NCBI RefSeq assembly: GCF_029813775.1
Contig: NZ_JARVKW010000025.1
Location: forward strand, 1 to 64,000
Length of the DNA stretch: 64,000 nt
From: Streptomyces sp. DH24
GTDB lineage: Bacteria; Actinomycetota; Actinomycetes; Streptomycetales; Streptomycetaceae
Reading direction: 5' to 3'
The position numbers and the translations under genes are program-made. This document shows, one piece after another, positions 34,000 through 43,270 of the stretch; position 1 is the first letter of the stretch, and every line of letters starts with the position of its first letter. The notes beneath the pieces were generated by a model that worked only from the letters and a program-made list of their open reading frames with translations, did no database searches and had not been told where the DNA came from.

Positions 34000-35220
34000 T
34001 TACGGCACCCGCTGGCCCTTGCCGAGGGCGATCACGCCCCCCTTGGACACCGTGTAGAGCGCGGCGTCCCGTTCGGGATTGACGCCGATCGTCGCGCCCG
34101 GCGGCACCTCGACGTTCTTGTCCAGGACCGCGCCGCGCACCACCGCGCCGCGCCCGATGTGCACGTTGTCGTGCAGCACCGACCCCTGCACGACCGCGCC
34201 CGGATCGACCACGACACCCGGCGAGAGCACCGATCTGGTCACCTGACCGCGGATCAGGCAGCCCGCGCTGACGATGGACTCGCTCGCGATGCCGCCCGCG
34301 TTGAAGCGGGCCGGCGACAGCTGGGACGAGTGCGTGTAGATCGGCCAGCTGCGGTTGTAGAGGTTGAACGCGGGCCGCTCCGCGATCAGGTCCATGTGGG
34401 CGTCGTAGTAAGCGTCGAGGGTTCCGACGTCCCGCCAGTAGCCCTGGTCGCGGCTGGTCTCGCCCGGCACGTGGTTGGCGCTGAAGTCGTACAGCCCGGC
34501 CTCGCCGCGGTCGGTGAGCTGCGGCAGGATCGAACCGCCCATGTCGTGCAGCGAGTTCTCGTCCTCGGCGTCCCGCTGCAGCGCCTCCAGGAGGGCCTTG
34601 GTCGTGAAGATGTAGTTGCCCATCGACGCGAACACGCACTCCGGGTCGTCCGCGAGGCCCGGCGGGTCGGCGGGCTTCTCCAGGAACCGCTCCACGGTCT
34701 GCCCGTCCGAGCCCGGCGTGATCACGCCGAACGCCGACGACTCCGTGCGCGGCACCCGGATCCCGGCGACCGTCACGCCCGCGCCGCTCTCGATGTGCTG
34801 GGCGAGCATCTGGCGCGGGTCCATGCGGTACACGTGGTCGGCGCCGAACACCGCCACGTACTCGGGCCGCTCGTCGTAGATCAGGTTCAGCGACTGCAGG
34901 ATCGCGTCGGCGCTGCCCAGGTACCAGCGCGGGCCGAGGCGCTGCTGGGCCGGGACCGGGGTGACGTAGTTGCCGAGCAGGCTCGACATGCGCCACGTGG
35001 TGGTGATGTGCCGGTCCAGCGAGTGCGACTTGTACTGCGTCAGCACGCAGATGCGCAGGACGTCGCCGTTGACGAGGTTCGACAGCACGAAGTCCACCAG
35101 GCGGTAGGTCCCGCCGAAGGTGACCGCGGGTTTCGCCCGGTCCGCGGTCAGGGGCATCAGGCGTTTGCCCTCTCCGCCCGCCAGCACGATGCCGAGCACC
35201 GAAGGACCACCACGACGCAT
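34000..35220 (-). CDS. glgC: glucose-1-phosphate adenylyltransferase (ADP-glucose pyrophosphorylase)
   Basis: The 406-residue enzyme has GIVLAGGEGKRLMPLTADRAKPAV (nucleotide loop), RWYLGSADAILQSL, FGADHVYRMD, FLEKPADPP, and a C-terminal left-handed beta-helix with hexapeptide repeats (SVLSPGVVVDPGAVVQGSVL). It makes ADP-glucose for glycogen. Start ATG 35220 follows AGGGGAG; a further ATG 5 codons upstream is less likely. It follows glgA by 51 bp on the same strand, so the pair is probably cotranscribed. Confidence 0.96.
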   Translation of the reverse strand: MRRGGPSVLGIVLAGGEGKRLMPLTADRAKPAVTFGGTYRLVDFVLSNLVNGDVLRICVLTQYKSHSLDRHITTTWRMSSLLGNYVTPVPAQQRLGPRWYLGSADAILQSLNLIYDERPEYVAVFGADHVYRMDPRQMLAQHIESGAGVTVAGIRVPRTESSAFGVITPGSDGQTVERFLEKPADPPGLADDPECVFASMGNYIFTTKALLEALQRDAEDENSLHDMGGSILPQLTDRGEAGLYDFSANHVPGETSRDQGYWRDVGTLDAYYDAHMDLIAERPAFNLYNRSWPIYTHSSQLSPARFNAGGIASESIVSAGCLIRGQVTRSVLSPGVVVDPGAVVQGSVLHDNVHIGRGAVVRGAVLDKNVEVPPGATIGVNPERDAALYTVSKGGVIALGKGQRVP

Positions 35221-35271
35221 GGCCGCTCCCCTCACCCTGGTTGCCCCATGCCTGCCCGTGAGCCGGGCGGG

Positions 35272-36441
35272 CTAAGCCTGTCCGAGGATCTCCCGGTAGA
35301 GCCGCACCGTGCGGCGGGCCACCGCGTCCCAGCCGAACTCCTCCACCGCGCGCTCCCGTCCCGTCTCGCCCATCCGCCGGGCCTTGTCCGGGTCGCCGAG
35401 CACCGCGTCCAGCGCCCGGGCGAGGCCCGCCTCGAAGGCGTCGTCGGACTCGTCCGCCGAGACGAGTACCCCGGTCACGCCGTCCTCCACGACCTCGGGG
35501 ATGCCGCCGACCCGGGACGCCACGACGGGCGTGCCGCAGGCCATCGCCTCCAGGTTCACGATGCCGAGGGGCTCGTACACCGAGGGGCAGACGAACACGG
35601 CCGCGTGCGTCAGCAGCTGGATGACCTCCGTGCGCGGCAGCATCCGCGGGATCCAGTGGACCCCGTCGCGGGCCCGGCTCAGCTCCTCGTACAGCTCGCG
35701 GAACTCGCGGTCGATCTCGGGGGTGTCGGGCGCGCCGGCGCACAGCACCACCTGCGCGGCCGGGTCGATGTCCCGCACGGCGCGCAGCAGGTGGGGCACG
35801 CCCTTCTGGCGGGTGATGCGGCCGACGAACAGGACGTACGGGCGGGACCGGTCGAGGCCGATCCGGTCGAGCGCGTCGGTGCCGTGGTCGGGCCGGTACA
35901 GGGCGGTGTCGATGCCGTTGTGCACGACGTGGACGCGGGCCGGGTCCAGCGCCGGGTAGCAGCCGAGGATGTCCTCGCGCATGGCGCCGGAGACCGCGAT
36001 GACGGCGTCGGCGGACTCGATCGCGGTGCGCTCGGCCCAGCCGGACAGGACGTAGCCGCCGCCGAGCTGCTCGGCCTTCCAGGGGCGCAGCGGCTCCAGG
36101 GAGTGGGCGGTCATCACGTGCGGGATGCCGTACAGCAGCTTGCCCAGGTGTCCGGCGAGGTTGGCGTACCAAGTGTGGGAGTGGACGAGGTCGCTGCCCT
36201 CGAGCGCGGCCGTCATCGCGAGGTCCACGGAGAAGGTGCGCAGCGCGTCGTTGGCGGTGTCCAGCGCGGGCCACGGCCGGTGCCGCAGCACGCCCGTCGC
36301 GTCCAGGGATCCGCCCTCGCCCCAGCAGTGCACGGCCAGGTCCACCAGCGGCCGCAGCTCGCGGGCGAGGAATTCCACGTGGACGCCCGCGCCGCCGTAC
36401 ACGTCCGGCGGGTACTCCCGGGTCAGCAGTCCGACTCGCAC
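35272..36441 (-). CDS. glgA: actinobacterial glycogen synthase-type GT4 glycosyltransferase
   Basis: The 389-residue GT-B enzyme starts VRVGLLTREYPPDVYGGAGVHV, with the GGAG loop typical of actinobacterial GlgA/GlgM. The C-terminal half has LFVGRITRQKGVPHLLRAV, and the E-x7-E sugar-binding motif lies in VCPSVYEPLGIVNLEAMACGTPVV. GTG 36441 is 6 bases after AAGGGG; a TTG at 36447 is the alternative. In actinobacteria this family forms alpha-1,4-glucan or maltose-1-phosphate from ADP-glucose. It pairs with glgC downstream. Confidence 0.92.
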   Translation of the reverse strand: MRVGLLTREYPPDVYGGAGVHVEFLARELRPLVDLAVHCWGEGGSLDATGVLRHRPWPALDTANDALRTFSVDLAMTAALEGSDLVHSHTWYANLAGHLGKLLYGIPHVMTAHSLEPLRPWKAEQLGGGYVLSGWAERTAIESADAVIAVSGAMREDILGCYPALDPARVHVVHNGIDTALYRPDHGTDALDRIGLDRSRPYVLFVGRITRQKGVPHLLRAVRDIDPAAQVVLCAGAPDTPEIDREFRELYEELSRARDGVHWIPRMLPRTEVIQLLTHAAVFVCPSVYEPLGIVNLEAMACGTPVVASRVGGIPEVVEDGVTGVLVSADESDDAFEAGLARALDAVLGDPDKARRMGETGRERAVEEFGWDAVARRTVRLYREILGQA

Positions 36442-36541
36442 CCGCAACCCCTTGTCGTCGCCGCACGGTCTACGTTCCTGGCCACTTCATGGTCACCCAG
36501 ATGCGGCGCGGGGGGAAGGGTGCGGGAGTGACGGCCGGGGG

Positions 36542-37423
36542 TTACCCGGGGTCGCGCGGGGGCCGCGTGAAGCAGCAGTCGCCGCACACGCCGCCGGACG
36601 GGACGCGGTAGTAGAGGCAGCAGCTGCGGCGGCGGAAGGCCGTGCCGGTGAGGGTGCCGGCGGTGGCCAGCAGAGGGTGGCGCAGCAGTCCGGCGGCGAG
36701 GGCCCGGGACCGGGCGGCGGTGTCCGTACGGCCGTGGCGGCGGGCCCAGCGGTCCAGTTCGCGGGCGGCACCGGCGAGGGCGGAGGCCGCGTTGCCCCAC
36801 AGCAGGCCCGCCGCGAGGTGGTGGCGGGCGCGCACGGCCGCGTTCAGCGGCGCGAGGTGACCGTCGAGGACGGCCTCGGCGAGCGTGGAGGCGCCGCCCG
36901 GCAGCGGCCGCACCTCCGCCAGCCACAGGTCGTCGGGCGCGCCGCCGTCGGGGTCCCAGCGCAGCAGCCCCGGGTCGAGGTCGGGGACGGCGCCGTAGAG
37001 GGCGGCGCAGCCGAGGGCCACCGACCACAGCCGCGCCGCGAGGCCCTGCTGGGCGACGGACGCCGCGACGCGCGGCTCGGGAGTCCGCAGCGCGGCGCCG
37101 ACCCTGCGGACGCGGGCGGCGAGCGGGTCGTCGCGGTGAACGTCCGGCGGTCCGGCCGCGTAGGTCCGGGCGAGCGTGGGGAGAGGACGTCCGGGAGCGT
37201 GGGCGGGGTCCGCGAAGGTGCGCAGAACGAAGAAGCCGCCGGGGCCGTGCAGGGCGGCGAGCGAGGGATCGAGGCGGAGGGCCTGGCGGGGGGCGAAGTC
37301 GGGGTCCACGAGGTGCAGTGGTACCAGGCCCCCTGGGGGACATCCCCCGGGGACCTGGCGCGTTCGGCACCCACCCTGGGGAGGACGGCGCCCGATTCGT
37401 ACTCCATCGGCAGTAGGAGCCAT
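36542..37423 (-). CDS. FhuF-like [2Fe-2S] siderophore-iron reductase family protein
   Basis: The 293-residue protein ends with RRRSCCLYYRVPSGGVCGDCCFTRPP, the C-C-x10-C-x2-C cluster motif of FhuF-type ferric iron reductases. The rest is an all-helical domain with WSVALGCAALYG typical of the family. GAGGGG precedes ATG 37423. No siderophore uptake genes are adjacent, so its physiological substrate is unclear. Confidence 0.82.
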   Translation of the reverse strand: MAPTADGVRIGRRPPQGGCRTRQVPGGCPPGGLVPLHLVDPDFAPRQALRLDPSLAALHGPGGFFVLRTFADPAHAPGRPLPTLARTYAAGPPDVHRDDPLAARVRRVGAALRTPEPRVAASVAQQGLAARLWSVALGCAALYGAVPDLDPGLLRWDPDGGAPDDLWLAEVRPLPGGASTLAEAVLDGHLAPLNAAVRARHHLAAGLLWGNAASALAGAARELDRWARRHGRTDTAARSRALAAGLLRHPLLATAGTLTGTAFRRRSCCLYYRVPSGGVCGDCCFTRPPRDPG

Positions 37424-37537
37424 TGACCCCTCAGGGACGACGACGGGAAGAAGCGGACACGGCATCGTGTTCTTCATGGCAGACGACCCTTCGCCGCGCC
37501 GGGCCCCGCGCCCCCACCTCACGCAGAGGAGCAGCCG

Positions 37538-38698
37538 ATGAGCGCCCTCGCGTTGTCCGTGCTCCTCTCACTCGTGTCCGCCGTCGCCTACGCGGGCGGC
37601 GCGATCGTGCAGGAGCGGGTCGCGGTGTCCTCCCCCGGCCAGACCTTCGCGCCGCTGCGCCGGCCGGGCTGGTGGGCGGCGGTCGGGCTCAACGGCACGG
37701 GCGGTCTGCTGCACGTCGTCGCCCTCGCCTACGGTCCGCTGAGCCTCGTCCAGCCGCTGGGCGCGCTCACCATCGTCTTCGCGCTGCCGATGGCGGCGCT
37801 GTTCGTGCGTCGCAAGGCCGGAGCCACCGCGTGGCGGGGCGCCATCATGGCGACCGTCGGCCTCGCGGGGCTGCTGTCCCTGGTCGGCACGGCCGACGCG
37901 CAGTCGCTCGACACCGCCCAGCGGGTGGGCGTCGGCATCGTCACCGCCGGCGTCGTCGTGGGGCTGATGATCGCGGCCCGCGCCGCGCACCGCCACCCGG
38001 CGGTGCGCAGTGTGCTGCTGGCGATCGGCTCCGGTATCGCCTTCGGCATGTCCTCGGTGTTCACCAAGACGGTCGCCGTCGACTGGACCGGCGGGGTGTC
38101 GGCCGGTGACCTGCCGTCCCTGGCCGCGATCGGCGTCTTCGCGACGGCGGGCCTGCTGCTGTCGCAGGCGGCCTACCGGGGCGCGGGCCTCGCGGCCCCG
38201 CTGGCCACGCTGACGGTCGTGAACCCGGTGGTGGCCGCCGCGGTGGGCATCACGATGTTCGGCGAGACCTTCCGGTACGGCACCACGGGCACGGCGCTCG
38301 CGTTGAGCTGCGGTGTCGTGGCGGCGGGCGGTCTGATCCTGCTGACCACGGAGCGGATCGCGCACACCGAGGGCGTGGAGGCGGGGTCCGTGCCGGGGAC
38401 CGTGGACGAGAAGGAGCCGGTTCCCGCGTCCGCCGGGCGGCTGCCGGTGGCCGCCGGGCAGGTGCCCGCGGCCGAACTCCTCCCGGCGTCCGCCGAAGAC
38501 CTGCCCGACCTGCTCCCGGACCAGCCCGAGCCGCTCGGCGCGCTGCGCGAGGAGGCCCTCGTACCGGCGCCCGGACCGGCCGCGGAGGACGACGCGGACG
38601 ACGAGGACGGCCCGCGCTACTGCACGCCGTTCTACGGCAGTCCGTGGGTGCCGGTCGTGCCCGTGGCCGACCGGCACCGCGTACGCGTCAAATCCTGA
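37538..38698 (+). CDS. EamA/DMT-family transporter with long acidic C-terminal tail
   Basis: The 386-residue protein has about nine to ten hydrophobic segments in the first 275 residues, with two repeats typical of drug/metabolite transporters (PLSLVQPLGALTIVFALPMAALF and LAAPLATLTVVNPVVAAAVGI). The last about 110 residues are Glu/Pro/Ala-rich and cytosolic. AGAGGAGCAGCCG precedes ATG 37538. Substrate unknown. Its 3' end overlaps the convergent wall hydrolase gene by 11 bp. Confidence 0.88.
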   Translation: MSALALSVLLSLVSAVAYAGGAIVQERVAVSSPGQTFAPLRRPGWWAAVGLNGTGGLLHVVALAYGPLSLVQPLGALTIVFALPMAALFVRRKAGATAWRGAIMATVGLAGLLSLVGTADAQSLDTAQRVGVGIVTAGVVVGLMIAARAAHRHPAVRSVLLAIGSGIAFGMSSVFTKTVAVDWTGGVSAGDLPSLAAIGVFATAGLLLSQAAYRGAGLAAPLATLTVVNPVVAAAVGITMFGETFRYGTTGTALALSCGVVAAGGLILLTTERIAHTEGVEAGSVPGTVDEKEPVPASAGRLPVAAGQVPAAELLPASAEDLPDLLPDQPEPLGALREEALVPAPGPAAEDDADDEDGPRYCTPFYGSPWVPVVPVADRHRVRVKS

Positions 38699-39944
38699 CG
38701 CCGCCGGCCCGGAGATACGCCACCGGGTCGATGTCGCTGCCGAAGCCGGGCCCCGTCCGCACCTCGAAGTGCAGATGCGGGCCCGAACTGTTGCCCGTCG
38801 ACCCCGAGCGGGCGATGCGCTGGCCCGCGCCCACCGTCTGCCCGGCGCGCACCGAGATCGCCGACAGGTGGGCGTACTGGCTGTAGCGGCCGTCGTCGTG
38901 CCGGATGACGACCTGGTAGCCGTACGAGCCGCCCCAGCCCGCGCTGACGACCCGGCCGGCGGCGACCGACTTCACCGACGTCCCGGTCGGGACGGGGAAG
39001 TCGACACCGGTGTGGTAGCCCTTCGACCAGGAGGAACCCGCCTGGTGGTACGGCGTGCCGAGGGCGGCGTTGACCGGGGCGACGACGGACTGACCGGTTC
39101 CTGCCTTGCGGTCCGCCCGCTCGGGCGACGCCTTCTTCCGGCTGTCCTTGGGAGCGGCCTCCCGGGTGTCCTTCCTGGTTTCCTTCCGCGTGTCCTGCGC
39201 GCTGTCCTCGGCGGGCGGCTCGGGCTTGGGCTTGGCCGGGGCGTGCCGGGTGTCCGACTCGCGGGACTCGGAGGGCTTGGCGCTCCGCTTCGGCGGGGCC
39301 TCGGCCGCACCGGCGCGCAGCGACAGCCGCTGCCCCGGCAGGATCAGGTCCGGGTCGGACCCGAGGGTCTCGCGGTTGGCGGCGTAGAGCCTCTGCCAGC
39401 CGCCCTCGACCCGCCGCTCCTCGGCGATGCCGGAGAGGGTGTCGCCGCGGACCACCGTGTACATCTCGGTGCGGCCCGCCCGGGACTGCGGCGTGGTCTG
39501 CGGCCGCACGTCCACCTGGGCCGGCTTCTCCCGGACGCCGGCGGGGCGGACGTCGGGCGCGTCGCCGCCCCGGGTGAGCCCGGCCCGCTCGGAGCACGCC
39601 GGCCAGGCACCCGGCCCCTGGCCGTCCAGCACCTTCTCGGCGACGGCGATCTGCTGGTCCCTGGTGGCCAGGTCCGCGCGCGGCGCGTACGCCGTGCCGC
39701 CGTAGGCCTCCCATGTGGCCTGGGTGAACTGGAGCCCGCCGTAGAAACCGTTGCCGGTGTTGATGTCCCAGTCGTTGGCCGACTCGCATGCGGCGACCTT
39801 GTCCCAGGTGTCCATGTCGGCGGCCTGGGCGGCGCCGGTACCGATGAGCGGGAGGGCCATTCCGGCGCCGCCCGCCGTGACGGTGAGTGAGGCGCGGTTG
39901 ATCCTGTTCGGCTGATACCGGCGGTGCCGGCCGCGCACGGCCAT
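38688..39944 (-). CDS. secreted Rpf/transglycosylase-LysM-M23 peptidoglycan hydrolase
   Basis: The 418-residue protein starts MAVRGRHRRYQPNRINR with a signal peptide. Its modules are an Rpf-like transglycosylase domain (WDKVAACESANDWDINTGNG, GGLQFTQATWEAYGG), a LysM domain (YTVVRGDTLSGIAEERRV ... LILPGQRL), a charged Lys/Glu/Pro linker, and an M23 endopeptidase (GYHTGVDFPVPTG with H-x3-D, and GPHLHFEVRTG). Two activities (glycan and peptide cleavage) in one chain suit spore germination or growth. GGGGGG lies just before ATG 39944, so it is preferred to the ATG at 39962. I see no c-di-AMP (ydaO) riboswitch upstream. Confidence 0.92.
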   Translation of the reverse strand: MAVRGRHRRYQPNRINRASLTVTAGGAGMALPLIGTGAAQAADMDTWDKVAACESANDWDINTGNGFYGGLQFTQATWEAYGGTAYAPRADLATRDQQIAVAEKVLDGQGPGAWPACSERAGLTRGGDAPDVRPAGVREKPAQVDVRPQTTPQSRAGRTEMYTVVRGDTLSGIAEERRVEGGWQRLYAANRETLGSDPDLILPGQRLSLRAGAAEAPPKRSAKPSESRESDTRHAPAKPKPEPPAEDSAQDTRKETRKDTREAAPKDSRKKASPERADRKAGTGQSVVAPVNAALGTPYHQAGSSWSKGYHTGVDFPVPTGTSVKSVAAGRVVSAGWGGSYGYQVVIRHDDGRYSQYAHLSAISVRAGQTVGAGQRIARSGSTGNSSGPHLHFEVRTGPGFGSDIDPVAYLRAGGVRI

Positions 39945-40261
39945 GAAGCCCCCCATCGACATGCGTCAGGAGGGGCAAAAGTAAGCGGCTCGAACATGCC
40001 GTGACAAGGCGGCAATCGGCCTACCGTTCACGCCAAGTGGCCGGGAATCCGCCTTTGTTGGCGAGGCCTGTGCCGGGCTGCGCTGAGGCTCCGGGGCCTC
40101 CCCGTCCGTACTGGATCGCGCGGGGACCGGCCGTGATCGTGCGGTGGACGTACCGGCGCGTCACGATGGTCGGAGCGGCAATACTGACGCGCACGACCGG
40201 CACCAGCTTTCGCAGGGTCCGCAGGGCCTGCCGGAACTTCCCGGAACTAGGAGCAGGCGGT
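39945..40261. other. divergent promoter region between wall hydrolase and gnd
   Basis: These 317 bp lie between the two divergent starts. I looked for the ydaO (c-di-AMP) riboswitch often found before Streptomyces rpf genes and did not see its conserved core. No further gene is evident. Confidence 0.5.
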
Positions 40262-41701
40262 ATGAGCACTACAGCGCAGATCGGCGTCACGGGCCTCGCG
40301 GTCATGGGCCGCAACCTGGCCCGGAACTTCGCCCGCAACGGCTACACGGTGGCCGTGCACAACCGCACGTCCTCGCGCACGCGCGCGTTGGTGGAGGAGT
40401 TCGGGAGCGAGGGCGAGTTCGTCGCGGCCGAGACCGCCGAGGAGTTCGTGGCGGCGCTGGAGCGCCCGCGGCGCCTGGTCGTCATGGTGAAGGCCGGCGA
40501 GCCGACGGACGCGGTGATCCGGGAGTTCGCGCCGCTGCTGGAGCCCGGCGACATGATCATCGACGGCGGCAACGCGCACTTCGCGGACACCCGGCGCCGG
40601 GAGCGCGAACTGCGCGAGCAGGGCATCCACTTCGTCGGCACCGGCATCTCCGGCGGCGAGGAGGGCGCGCTGCACGGCCCGAGCATCATGCCGGGCGGCT
40701 CGAAGGAGTCGTACGAGTCGCTGGGCCCGATGCTGGAGAAGATCTCCGCGAAGGCGGCGGACGGCGCCCCGTGCGTCACGCACGTCGGCCCGGACGGCGC
40801 CGGCCACTTCGTGAAGATGGTCCACAACGGCATCGAGTACGCCGACATGCAGCTGATCGGCGAGGCGTACCAGCTGCTGCGCGACGTCGCCGGGTACTCC
40901 CCCGCCGAGATCGCGGACATCTTCCGCACCTGGAACACCGGCCGGCTCGACTCGTACCTGATCGAGATCACGGCCGAGGTGCTGTCGCACGTGGACGCGG
41001 CGACGGGCAAGCCGTTCGTGGACGTGGTGCTGGACCGGGCCGAGCAGAAGGGCACCGGCCGCTGGACCGTCCAGATCGCACTCGACCTGGGCGTTCCGGT
41101 CTCGGGCATCGCGGAGGCGGTCTTCGCCCGCTCGCTGTCCGGGCACGCGGCACTGCGGGAGGCCTCACGGGGCCTGGCGGGCCCCAAGGCGTCGCCGCTG
41201 GGCAAGGAGGAGGCGGGCGCGTTCGCGGACCGGGTGGAGCAGGCGCTGTACGCCTCGAAGATCGTGTCGTACACCCAGGGCTTCCACGAGATCGCCGCGG
41301 GCAGCGAGGAGTACGGCTGGGACATCGACCTCGGCGCGGTCTCCTCCATCTGGCGCGGCGGCTGCATCATCCGCGCCGCGTTCCTGGACCGCATCCGCGC
41401 GGCCTACGACGCCCGGCCCGGTCTGCCGAGCCTGCTCGCGGACGAGACGTTCGCGCGGGAGATCGCCGACGCCCAGGACGACTGGCGCGAGGTCCTGATC
41501 GCCGCGACCCGCCAGGGCGTGCCGACCCCCGGCTTCGCGGCGGCCCTGGCCTACTACGACGCCCTGCGCGCCGAACACCTCCCGGCGGCCCTCACCCAGG
41601 GCCAGCGCGACTTCTTCGGCGCGCACACGTACCGCCGCGTCGACCGCGAGGGCTCGTTCCACACGCTGTGGGGCGGGGACCGGTCGGAGGTGTCGGAGTA
41701 G
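40262..41701 (+). CDS. gnd: 6-phosphogluconate dehydrogenase (decarboxylating)
   Basis: The 479-residue enzyme has QIGVTGLAVMGRNLARN (NADP loop, GLAVMG), MIIDGGNAHFADT, FVGTGISGGEEGALHGPSIM (active site) and KMVHNGIEYADMQLIGEAY, and the C-terminal HTYRRVDREGSFHTLWGG. The length equals that of the long-chain Gnd type. ATG 40262 follows CTAGGAG. It makes ribulose-5-phosphate and NADPH in the pentose phosphate pathway. Confidence 0.96.
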   Translation: MSTTAQIGVTGLAVMGRNLARNFARNGYTVAVHNRTSSRTRALVEEFGSEGEFVAAETAEEFVAALERPRRLVVMVKAGEPTDAVIREFAPLLEPGDMIIDGGNAHFADTRRRERELREQGIHFVGTGISGGEEGALHGPSIMPGGSKESYESLGPMLEKISAKAADGAPCVTHVGPDGAGHFVKMVHNGIEYADMQLIGEAYQLLRDVAGYSPAEIADIFRTWNTGRLDSYLIEITAEVLSHVDAATGKPFVDVVLDRAEQKGTGRWTVQIALDLGVPVSGIAEAVFARSLSGHAALREASRGLAGPKASPLGKEEAGAFADRVEQALYASKIVSYTQGFHEIAAGSEEYGWDIDLGAVSSIWRGGCIIRAAFLDRIRAAYDARPGLPSLLADETFAREIADAQDDWREVLIAATRQGVPTPGFAAALAYYDALRAEHLPAALTQGQRDFFGAHTYRRVDREGSFHTLWGGDRSEVSE

Positions 41702-41752
41702 GGCGCGGGCGCGAGGCCGCCGCCCCGGCCCCCCGCCTCGCCCCCACCGCCT

Positions 41753-41818
41753 GTGCCGGGCTCGCCCGCCGCGCCCGGCCGACCGGTGCCGGGCTCGGCC
41801 ACCGCGCCCGGTCACCGC
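41753..41818. repeat. imperfect 33-bp direct repeat
   Basis: Two copies starting GTGCCGGGCTCG (41753 and 41786, period 33) occupy the gap between gnd and the proline-rich peptide gene. They differ at several positions. Confidence 0.6.
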
Positions 41819-41837
41819 ACGACGGGCGGCCGTCCGT

Positions 41838-42128
41838 TCAGCTCAGCGGCGGTCCCGGTTCCGGGTTCGGTACCGGCTCCGGGCCGGGCGGAATGGGTGA
41901 CGGGTCGGGGTCCGGGACTGGGCCAGGACCAGGGCCTGGACCCGGACCAGGGCCAGGGCCAGGCGTGGGGCCCGGCTGCGGTGGGCCCGGCTGCGGTGGT
42001 GGCGGGGTGGGCTCCGGGCCGGGTGGTGGTTCGGGGGTCGGGACCGGGTTGGGCCCGGGCTGCGGGTCCTTCGGGTCCGGGCCCGGGGTGGGCCCCGGTG
42101 GGACGGGGTCCGGGAACGGGTTCGTCAT
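41838..42128 (-). CDS. 96-residue proline/glycine-rich peptide
   Basis: The product is almost only Pro, Gly, Asp, Glu and Asn, including a run of seven Gly-Pro pairs and several PPP clusters, starting MTNPFPDPVPPGPTP. GGAGG lies 6 bases before ATG 42128, which supports translation. Third-codon GC alone would not produce this composition; the DNA is itself a GGGCCC-type low-complexity tract. No domain is recognisable. Such sequences are extended polyproline-II-like and may be surface or cell-wall linkers, but there is no signal peptide. Confidence 0.55.
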   Translation of the reverse strand: MTNPFPDPVPPGPTPGPDPKDPQPGPNPVPTPEPPPGPEPTPPPPQPGPPQPGPTPGPGPGPGPGPGPGPVPDPDPSPIPPGPEPVPNPEPGPPLS

Positions 42129-42235
42129 CGTGTCCTCCAGCCAGTCGGACGACGTCGGCTCTGGACTACTCCCCCGCCTACCCGGCGGCGGCGCGGCCAG
42201 TCACACGACGGCATGACACACGGGGGCCCACTGGG

Positions 42236-42880
42236 CTACTGCCGCAGCGCCACCCGCGCGCCGGCCTCGAGGCCTCGGCGAGGGCTGGAGAGCACTGGCA
42301 CGGAGGTGGTCGTCAGCCGCTCGGCCGGGGCCATGGAGGCCTGGGCGAGGACGATCGCGTCGGCGTCGGCGGTGCCGATCGCGTCGGCGGCGTTCGCGAC
42401 GAGGCGCGCGCAGCGCTCGGTGTCGCCGGCCTCGAAGGCACGCCAGGCGTCGCCCAGGACCCGCGTCCGTACCTCGACGGGACGACCGGCGCGGGCGGCC
42501 TCCTCCTCGACGAGGGTCACCGTCGGCCCGAGTGTGCTCTCCAGGGTGGCGAGGACGGCGACGCGCGGCCCGAGGGCGACCGCGGCGGCGGCCGTCGGAC
42601 GGTCGACGCGCAGCACGGGCACGCCGGCGTCGTCGGCGCCGGCCTCCGCGACACCGCCGAGGGTGGAGCAGGTGCACAGGACGGCACGCGCGCCGTCGGC
42701 GACGGCCTGCCGCAGGGCGGTCCGGACGTCGTCCGCGACAGCCGCCGCCCCGTCGCGGCGGGCGCGGTCCAGCAGTCGGGGCAGGACGACGTGCCGCAGT
42801 TCCAGGCCGGGGTGGTCCTGGTCGCGGAGGGCGTCGAAGACGGGGACGTGGACGGGTGAGGTGTGCAGCAGGGCGAGCAT
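42236..42880 (-). CDS. Asp/Glu racemase-family protein
   Basis: The 214-residue protein starts MLALLHTSPVHVPVFDALR. It has one catalytic-type cysteine in AVLCTCSTLGGVAEA and a second-half strand with AIVLAQASMAPAE, where racemases have a second cysteine (CTxxP/GC). The second cysteine appears to be Ala, so it fits the arylmalonate decarboxylase/hydantoin-racemase-like variants rather than a two-cysteine racemase. It is followed by no related gene; the acetyltransferase ends 20 bp upstream of it. Confidence 0.75.
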   Translation of the reverse strand: MLALLHTSPVHVPVFDALRDQDHPGLELRHVVLPRLLDRARRDGAAAVADDVRTALRQAVADGARAVLCTCSTLGGVAEAGADDAGVPVLRVDRPTAAAAVALGPRVAVLATLESTLGPTVTLVEEEAARAGRPVEVRTRVLGDAWRAFEAGDTERCARLVANAADAIGTADADAIVLAQASMAPAERLTTTSVPVLSSPRRGLEAGARVALRQ

Positions 42881-42900
42881 CGCCGGGCCGCCCGCCGGGC

Positions 42901-43245
42901 TCAGAACCGGTCCGGGTGGGTCTTGAGCCAGTCCTTCGCCGCGCGCAGCAGCTCGGGATCGGCGGCCGGGGCCTCGTCGGGGTGCCGTTCGGCCCACTTG
43001 ACGACGTAGGGGCACAGCGGGGCGACGGGGACGTCCTCACGCCGCGCGGTGGCGTAGAGCTCGCGGGCGAGGGAGCCGGCGATGCCCTGTCCCTCGTGGG
43101 CGGGCTCGACGATGGTGTGGACGGGGACGAGGGCGCGCCCCGGCGACTCGAGGACGAAGTACTCGACGCGGCCGACGACCTCGTCGCCGGTCACCGCCTC
43201 CAGGCGGCCCGCCGCCCGGTCGTCGCGGATCTCGATGTCGCGCAT
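42901..43245 (-). CDS. small GNAT-like (YidJ/Gtn1-type) acetyltransferase
   Basis: The 114-residue protein has VPVHTIVEPAHEGQGIAGSLARE (acetyl-CoA loop, GQGIAG) and the family ending VAPLCPYVVKWAERHPDE. This is the compact one-domain GNAT branch related to YidJ/human GTLF3B. ATG 43245 lies after GAGGAG; a GTG two codons earlier is too close to it. The substrate is unknown. Confidence 0.82.
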   Translation of the reverse strand: MRDIEIRDDRAAGRLEAVTGDEVVGRVEYFVLESPGRALVPVHTIVEPAHEGQGIAGSLARELYATARREDVPVAPLCPYVVKWAERHPDEAPAADPELLRAAKDWLKTHPDRF

Positions 43246-43270
43246 GGGCACGCTCCTCGCGCTGCGTCGG

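Noticed and set aside
31210..36531. Very long open frame of 1773 codons on the plus strand
   Set aside because: It is antisense to GH2, glgC and glgA. High GC3 removes stop codons from the complementary frame, and the translation is low-complexity Val/Arg/Gly/Ala-rich without any domain.
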